Assembly: GCA_034359265.1 (NCBI GenBank)
Contig: CP136896.1
Location: 60,647,501-60,711,500, forward strand
Direction: 5' to 3'
DNA: 64,000 nt
Source of the DNA: Canna indica
Lineage: Eukaryota; Streptophyta; Magnoliopsida; Zingiberales; Cannaceae
A program made the position numbers and the translations under genes. The notes beneath the pieces were generated by a model. That model saw only the letters and a list, made by a program, of their open reading frames with translations, was not told where the DNA came from and did not search any database. Each line of letters starts with the position of its first letter. Position 1 is the stretch's first letter. This document shows positions 57,931-64,000 of the stretch, piece by piece.

Positions 57931-58445
57931 ATGGCAAAGGTTGCAATTTTGCTATTCTTGGTCTTCTTTGCTTGCATCGATGACTTGGTTTCTTGCAATC
58001 GGACTTACATCGTGGACATGAACCCCCATTGCCGACCCTTGGTTCACCCTACCCATGCCAACTAGTACGCGGCCCATCTCCAATGGATGCCCATCGACCC
58101 CTGGCGTCACCCCCTCTACGCTTACTCTGACATCTTCCATGGCTTCACCACTGCTCTACTTCCCCATCACCTCCCCCTGCTCTGTAGCTCCTATGTTGTC
58201 CTTGACCTCTATCCCCCTGCTTTGTCTGGCCGGAGATTCCCAGCTTCTCCAACGCGGGCCTTCCCGAGGTCCCCTCTCGGTGGCGCGGCGCCTGCGAGGC
58301 TGGCGTAGACTTCTCCCCTTCTCTGTGCAATCATAAGCTCATCAACGCTCGAAGCTTCGCAAAGGGCTTTCGTGTCGCTGTCGTGACGGCAAGAGATGGC
58401 AGCGTGCTGGGGAAGCCCAAGGAGTACGACTCGCCATGGGACCAG
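57931..58445 (+). pseudogene. Subtilisin-like protease fragment
   Basis: ATG 57931 opens a signal peptide (MAKVAILLFLVFFACID) followed by RTYIVDMNPHCRPLVHPTHA, a stop, then YAAHLQWMPIDPWRHPLYAY and HGFTTALLPHHLPLL. This is the I9 propeptide of plant subtilases. After a gap and frame change come VWPEIPSFSNAGLPEVPSRW, RGACEAGVDFSPSLCNHKLI, ARSFAKGF and then DSPWDQDGH, which ends at the catalytic-His motif (family DGHGTHT). The stretch with the catalytic Asp (DTG) is missing. Secreted protease family; dead fragment. Confidence 0.8.
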
Positions 58446-58499
58446 GACGGGCACGAGACAGGGCGTCGAATAGGCCCAATTTGAAGGAAGTGTCAGGCT

Positions 58500-59038
58500 C
58501 ACTTTTATCAGACTTTAATAGGCCTAAGACCCACATTTGTTAGTGTTTTATTTCATTTAAAAGCAGCCGCCAACATATAGGAGATTAGATTAGAAAGAAA
58601 ATAGTGGCAGCCACCAAAAGGTAGTAGTTTTTGAGCAGATTTTCTATGCGATCAAAACATGATCAAACCTTCGATCGGGATGTCAAATCAACTCCGATCA
58701 AGATGAAATTTTGACAGTGGCTTCAACACTCGTGGGAATAAATTATGAACGGTCAGATTTTCATTTTGAGCTATGTAGATTTTGTTTTGGCTGAGTTTAT
58801 AATCCATATTTCCCAAATGACGAATTTTTGATTGGGTGATCCAAGAGATCGTTGTCTCTTGAGTTGGTTGATCCAATGGCTTGTACTTAATGAAAAACAA
58901 TGTGTAATCTCCATTGATAGTGGCAAGTTGCACTTGACTCGGTCCCCTAGTTTTTTTCCAAGGGGTTTTCCACGTAAAAATTATTGGTGTCGTTTTTTGA
59001 TTGTTAATTTGTTTGCTTGGTTCATGTCTTGATTGCAC
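58500..59038 (+). repeat. Fragment of a plant LTR
   Basis: Phrases such as GATCCAAGAGATCGTTGTCTC, CTCCATTGATAGTGGCAAG and TTCCACGTAAAAATT followed by a T-rich stretch and TTTGTTTGCTTGG are typical of the R-U5 part of plant LTRs (CCACGTAAAT motif). No internal retrotransposon region adjoins. It interrupts or borders the subtilase fragment. Confidence 0.5.
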
Positions 59039-59129
59039 TAGTATGGAAGGAAGATAATCATTGCGTTATTGATTGTTTAAGCATCCCTTTTCCCAATATA
59101 ACTGACCTTAAAATTTGTCTGGATTAATT

Positions 59130-59312
59130 CCTGCCCTGAAGCTATCTGTGTTACGAATTGGTTGATCAACAAATGAAGGCTTTCAACTAAAGACTACTTG
59201 ATTGCACGGAACATACAAGTTACACCCACTTGTCCGCTTTGTAACAATGCTGATGAAACACATGACCATCTCTTCTCTTCTTACCCTTACATCAGGCAAG
59301 GTTAGAGTGTCA
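59130..59312 (+). mobile_element. LINE zf-RVT fragment
   Basis: The frame gives TKDYLIARNIQVTPTCPLCN then NADETHDHLFSSYPYIRQ, the zinc-binding zf-RVT motif (CPLC...E...HLF..C) near the end of plant LINE ORF2. The last cysteine is Y. Only about 60 residues are left. Confidence 0.7.
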
Positions 59313-59334
59313 TGTTGAGCGCTTGTAGTATGCC

Positions 59335-59765
59335 ATTGGTCTCACTCAAATTTCGTCCATGGTTGAACTCGGCCCATGGGAACGCCGTGCCCGACCTGGC
59401 CTGGAAGAAATTCGGACCTAGAATCACTAGCTCGGCTCGGCATGAATAATAATAGGCCATCCCGACCCGTTTAGCCCAGTAACACAAAAAGAAAAAAATA
59501 ATCAAGCTGAGTTGGCTTATTAGGCAAAGTCGATCAATAGTCTAATAACTAACGGATTTTAAACCCAATAATACTCGATCGTGCACTGTTTATCGGGCTA
59601 TTGTGTCGGGACAACCCGATAGCACTTGGCTCGCTCGGCCCGATACGTTAAAGATTTGGGCCTTATCAAGCTAGGTCGATAAGGGCCCGAGCACAATAAA
59701 TATCAACCTGAACCCGATTTTATCGGGTCGGACTAGACCAAAAATTGTCAGGTCTAATCATGATC
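59335..59765. repeat. GC-rich GGCCC/GGGCC repeat, second copy
   Basis: Same family as 7795-8235: GCCGTGCCCGACC, GGCCATCCCGACCCG, CTCGGCCCGATACG, CCCGATTTTATCGGGTCGG and a CAGGTCTAA edge. The middle is AT-rich. No TSD was recognised. Confidence 0.5.
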
Positions 59766-60879
59766 TGGAATTGAAAGATTTGGTTGGAGCACAACAACTG
59801 CTAGCCGACCCTCTATTTTTGACCTTTCCACTTCTCACCCTCCCCTTGCACTTCTCAAATTTTTTTGATAAATATAAGAATTCATATTTTTTAAAAAAGG
59901 TATGCAAGGAAAAACAAAGCGCAATATTCCTAGGAAGATGAATGACCTCTAGATATTAGAAAATTTGCTATGTCAGACCGTAGATCATTGATATGATTGG
60001 ACTCTCTTGTCGATGTAAAAAAAATTGTTGCTTAACATGCTTTAAATGGAATCAATATCTAAGCAGCCAATTGGATCGTTTATTTTTTGTCAATTAATTG
60101 TGCATTGTGTGGTAATTCAATTATTATCCGCTGCTTTAATTGGGATTATGATTGTTTACTGTATTAATTTTAATCACACGTGTAGGACTCATTAGGTACA
60201 TCGTATAGTATTGGTCTGTATAATATTAATCTATATTGACTAACATGTATAGTACTAGACTGTATTGTATTATTATTATCCAGTATTTAGTGCACACATA
60301 TACTAGCCTGTATAGTACTAGTATGTACTGACTAACCTGTATAATATAATATAATATAATATAATATAATATAATATAATATAATATAACGTAATATATA
60401 TAATATATAATATATTATATAATGTAATATAATATAATATATAAAAATATAATATAATATAATATTATATAAAAATTATATAATATAAAAAATTATATAA
60501 TATATTTTATCATTAAAATTATTTTATAAATTAAAATTATTTTTTAATATTTTTTATATATTTTTAATTTTTGGCCGGAGATAAAATGAGTATCCAAAAT
60601 ATTGAAAATTCTAGTGCAGGCTAATGAGGAGCTTTGAGAGTATATTACTAATACATCTTATGCCAACTTATGAGGTACTATTTTTAGTGCAGGTATTAGT
60701 TAATATCATTCCCAAACACTGTATAGTATTATTCTAATACAATACAGGAGACTTATACATGGTACCAAACAAGCCCTTAATGAGTAATAAACTTTTTCAT
60801 TGCGTCAAACAGAACACATGTAAGGTTCATAATATTTGTTTATTTTTTTAAAATGGTTGATTATATTATATATTCTGAA
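59766..60879. repeat. AT-rich spacer with microsatellite and TATAGTACTAG repeats
   Basis: GTATAGTATTGGTCTGTA (about 60207), GTATAGTACTAGACTGTA (about 60248) and CTGTATAGTACTAGTATGTA (about 60310) are short interspersed repeats. From 60335 to 60500 (TATAA)n/(ATAAT)n runs with interruptions. No gene. Confidence 0.6.
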
Positions 60880-61778
60880 TGTTAGGAAGAAATTGGGTCT
60901 TCCTGCAATGATTCAAAAATCCAAACGCCAAAAGGAAAAATATCAAAACGAATAAATCCAGAAAACACAAAGAATACCAAAATTTACGTGGTTCGGCCCG
61001 GCGAGGTACTGGGCCTACTCCACGGGGAGAAGATGACACTTGATTTTATTAGAATGAGGAGAAAATACGGTCAATACAAGAGAATCTGAATACAATTGAT
61101 ATCTAAACTGTAAAAGAAAAATATTATCTGTACTCAGATATTTTTCTGCACCTCGAAATCTGAATTCCTGTTTCTGCCTGAAAATTATGGATGCGGCGTC
61201 CTTGATCTTCTTGCTTCAGCCTGAAACGATGTGAAGGGGAAGAGAGCCACTGGAAAGAAATCATGCATGAGAAACGGAGTAGATGGAATGCTCTGGGATG
61301 TTGGGATGATCTTGAACTGCATATGAGATACCTTTTTATAGTGCAAGAGAAGAACTGACTTTTGCTATTTCTTCGCGCAACATAAAACATCCGAAGCGCT
61401 CAAATTTAATCAACGGCTGCTGCATCAAATTTGACCCCAAAAAAATGGAATTTTTGACCGATATTTGAGCAAGAGAGGCGGTGCAATAATTGCGAAATCA
61501 AATAATTGATTTCGATCTCGATCTGTGAACTCGGTCAGCGAGCGAGAAAGAGCACCTGCTGCGTGCAGGCGCGAGAGGCCGTTGACCCGCGTGCAATGAA
61601 CGCGGGCGGCAGCCATGCGCTGTAGGCGCGAGGGTTGGGCTCGACCCAACTATTCGGCCTTCCTGGGCCGGGCTGAGCCCAGCAGCAGCTCTTTTTTTTC
61701 CTTCTTCTTGTTGATCCATCTTTGTAATCTGGCCCAATTTCATAATAGATTCGGGTATAAAATGATTCAACTCTCACA
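60880..61778 (-). repeat. 3' LTR of the right-hand copia element
   Basis: 899 bp, plus-strand ends TGTTAGGAAG and CAACTCTCACA. It includes CACGTAAATTTTGG next to CCGAACCACG on the minus strand, the common plant LTR motif. GC content rises at 61540-61690 (GCGCGAGGG and AGCCCAGC words). Confidence 0.75.
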
Positions 61779-62117
61779 ATTTCCTCCTTTGATGAATTTT
61801 AAACCCGATGTAGCCTTCCCTTCTTCTCCCAAGAGCCTTATAGGGTTAACCTGCACCTTGAATCAATCTTACCAACTTCAGGCAGTGTTCAAATTTGGCC
61901 GTCGGAAGTACTTTGGTCAACATATCTGCAGGATTGTGAGCCGTGTCAATTTTTTGAAGCTTTATTTATCCTTTTCAAATAATATCCCTAATGAAATGGA
62001 ATCTGACGTCGATGTGCTTCGTCCTTTCATAGAACATCTGATTTTTTGATAGATGAATTGCACTCTGGCTGTCACTATGCACGATTATGTCCCTATTTTG
62101 AGAAGTTAGTTCTTTTA

Positions 62118-63885
62118 TCAGGTTCCCAAGCCAGATTGCTTCTTTATCGCTTCTGTAATAGCCATGTACTCTCCTTCAGTGGTGGAGAGGGCGACAGTGG
62201 GTTGTAGGTCGGCTTTCCAACTTATTGTAGTTCCGCCTATAGTGAAGATGTAGGCGGTAATCGATCTCCTCTTATCAAGGTCATCGGCATAGTCCGAGTC
62301 TGAGTATCCTGCAAACAATTTATTAGTTCCACCGAAAACAAGACTGACTTTAGAAGTACCTTGTAAGTAGCGTAGTATCCATTTGATTGCCTCCCAATGT
62401 GTTTTTCCCGAATTTGCCATGTACCGGCTGACAACACTGACTGCATGTGCTATATCTGGGTGGGTACAGATCATGACGTACATAAGACTGCCAACCGCGC
62501 TTGCATAGGGTACCTGTGACATGTCAATTCTTTCTTTTTCATTTTTCGAGCATAGTAACTCTGATAATTTAAAGTGAGCAGCAAGAGGTGTCTTGACGGA
62601 TTTTGCTTCTTGCATGCCAAAGCGCTGAACCACCTGCTTTACATAACTCTCCTGAGTTAGGTACAACTTTTTTGCATTGCGGTCTTGCTTTATCTCCATC
62701 CTAAGGTTTTTTCTTACAGCCCCAAGGTCCTTCATGTCAAATTCACCCTTAAGGTGTGTCTTTAGCTTGTCTACTTCAGTAATATCTTTTGCCGCAATAA
62801 GCATATCATCAACATAAAGTAGCAGATAAATCATAAAACTAATTGATTTCTTTAAATAAACACAACCGTCAAAAGATGATCTACTGAAATCAATACCAAG
62901 CATAAACTGATCAAACCTCTTATACCATTGTCTAGGAGATTATTTGAGGCCATATGTGACTTCTTTAGGAGGCAGACATGATCAACTTTATTTTTCTCTT
63001 CAAACCCTTCTGGTTGTGTCATGTAGATTTGTTCTTCTAAGTCATAGTGTAGGAAAGCTGTCTTTACGTCAAGCTATTTTAACTCCAAATCTTGCATGGC
63101 TACTAATGCTAAAAGAACACAAATAGATGTATGCTTAACCACGGGAGAGAAAATATCTTTGTAGTCAATACCTTCCTTTTGACTGTATCCCTTTACCACA
63201 AGCCAAGTTTTATAGATACCGCATTCTTTGAGTTTGTAGATCCACTTGCACCCAACAAGTTTCTTGTACGGTGGAGGCTTCACAAGTTCTCAAATATTAT
63301 TTTTCTGTAATGACTTGAATTCTTTTGTCATAGCTTCATGCCACTTTCTTGAATCTGTCCGACTTAGGACTTCTTTATAGGAGGCTGGTTCTTCAGTACA
63401 CGGACTTTCTTCTGCCATTGCTAGAGCATATGTAGCAATATTTACATACCTAGAATTAGGACGTGGTGCTCACTAGGTCGGTTGAGGGCGATGGAATAAG
63501 AATTCTCCTCCTCAACTTGATATTGCTCCTCTTAGACCCTGTATGGCTCCTCCTGGACCTGAACATGTTCTTCAGTGGCATGTTCTAATGAAGCAGTGTC
63601 ATTGGCTTCTACGGAAGGTGGTCGAGGCGCAAGTGTAGGGAACCAGAATTCTTGGGTAGCAGGCTGAGGTGGTGTTTCTTCTGGTGGCACTGTAGGTTCC
63701 TGTGAGTCCTCCTCTTCTTGGTTCCCCTTTTTCATTTTCAAGAGTACCTGTTCATCAAAAATTACATCTCTTTGGATTTCTGCTTTACAATTATTTATGC
63801 ACCATACTTTATAGCCTTTCACTCCGCTAGGATATCCTAAGAAAATATATTTCTTTGATCTAGGTTCTAATTTTCCTTCATTCAC
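62118..63885 (-). pseudogene. Copia polyprotein, C-terminal half
   Basis: Reading from 63885: an integrase-tail segment (PRSKKYIFLGYPSGVKGYKV, CKAEIQRDVIFDE), then an acidic proline-rich linker. After a frame change, the RT start is at 63283-63074 (KLVGCKWIYKLKE, KGYSQKEGIDYKDIFSPVVK). The next frame, 62903-62118, has LLYVDDMLIAA (RT catalytic YVDD), VPYASAVGSLMYVMICTHPD and GYSDSDYADDLDKRRSITAY, then STTEGEYMAI (RNase H). Stops or frame changes near 63530, 63290, 63070 and 62940 break the frame, so it is probably inactive. Confidence 0.82.
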
Positions 63886-64000
63886 CCTGACATAGACAAT
63901 GCTCCCAAAAATTTTAAGATGGTCATAAGAGACTGATGACCCGGTCCATTTTTCCTCAGGCGTCTTGAATTCAATGGATGAAGAAGGAGATCAATTTATC

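Larger units (their letters stand above)
60880..64000 (-). mobile_element. Copia retrotransposon, 3' half, continues past the right edge
   Basis: 3' LTR 60880-61778, purine tract (TCAAAGGAGGAAAT, minus) at 61792-61779, then RNase H, RT and the integrase/RT linker further right. Gene order and motifs are those of Ty1/copia of the Tnt1 type. The 5' half, PBS, 5' LTR and right TSD lie outside the window. Confidence 0.88.

Noticed and set aside
57600..57983. Possible independent gene (MNTKLLFTYTTYTARLPLAS...)
   Set aside because: Composition changes abruptly, the translation is low-complexity, and it overlaps the start of the subtilase fragment in another frame; kept only as captured DNA.
58688..59038. 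Minus-strand 116-residue open frame
   Set aside because: It is antisense to a typical plant LTR R-U5 segment and shows no protein family resemblance.
61615..62049. 144-residue plus-strand open fr​ame
   Set aside because: It spans the 3' LTR and purine tract of a minus-strand copia element and has no recognisable domain.

Overview
This is nuclear DNA from a flowering plant. Its protein-coding genes have spliced GT-AG introns, the spacers are AT-rich, and much of the window is nested plant transposable elements: Ty1/copia, L1-type LINE, hAT and Mutator-like MITEs, CACTA, a tRNA-derived SINE, and Pack-MULE-like gene-fragment carriers. The wording of the captured subtilase and gene fragments suggests a non-grass monocot, but this is a weak inference.

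Three real host genes can be spliced from the sequence, all on the minus strand. (1) A TFIIIB B'' (BDP1) gene starts at 7361 and runs off the left edge; 13 exons encoding 726 residues are visible, and its SANT domain is cut by a last intron that leaves the window. (2) A complete five-exon gene for mitochondrial ATP synthase subunit d (169 aa) lies at 44196-40571. (3) A complete twelve-exon gene for a mitochondrial S-adenosylmethionine carrier (316 aa) lies at 54116-46134. These genes share no operon-like arrangement. They are separate loci whose introns carry SINE, hAT-MITE and solo-LTR insertions.

Between the genes lie two transposon-dense blocks. In 8.2-29.4 kb there is a decayed copia fragment, a GC-rich minisatellite, a full-length but broken L1-type LINE with an 11-bp target-site duplication (TSD), two hAT MITEs side by side, and a nest. 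In the nest, the second MITE (8-bp TSD) is split by a roughly 9.85-kb non-autonomous LTR retrotransposon (5-bp TSD) that carries only gag. The 5' LTR of that element contains an inverted copy of its own start, and that rearranged LTR was then hit by an internally deleted CACTA element (3-bp TSD). A CCR4-associated factor 1 (CAF1) pseudogene follows. In 29.7-40.2 kb there is a Mutator-like, gene-fragment-carrying mosaic with pieces of an unknown-function plant protein, a SAUR-like protein and an ABCG transporter. It is interrupted by a copia element, which itself holds a 5'-truncated LINE.

To the right of the carrier gene (55.5-64 kb) are an 850-bp palindromic MITE, a second Mutator-type end next to a broken subtilase fragment, LTR and LINE relics, a GC-rich repeat, AT microsatellite DNA, and the 3' half of another copia element running off the right edge. 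No CRISPR, operon, tRNA or rRNA gene was seen. The most unusual item is the gag-only retrotransposon with palindrome-studded LTRs and a hairpin-forming 5' LTR.
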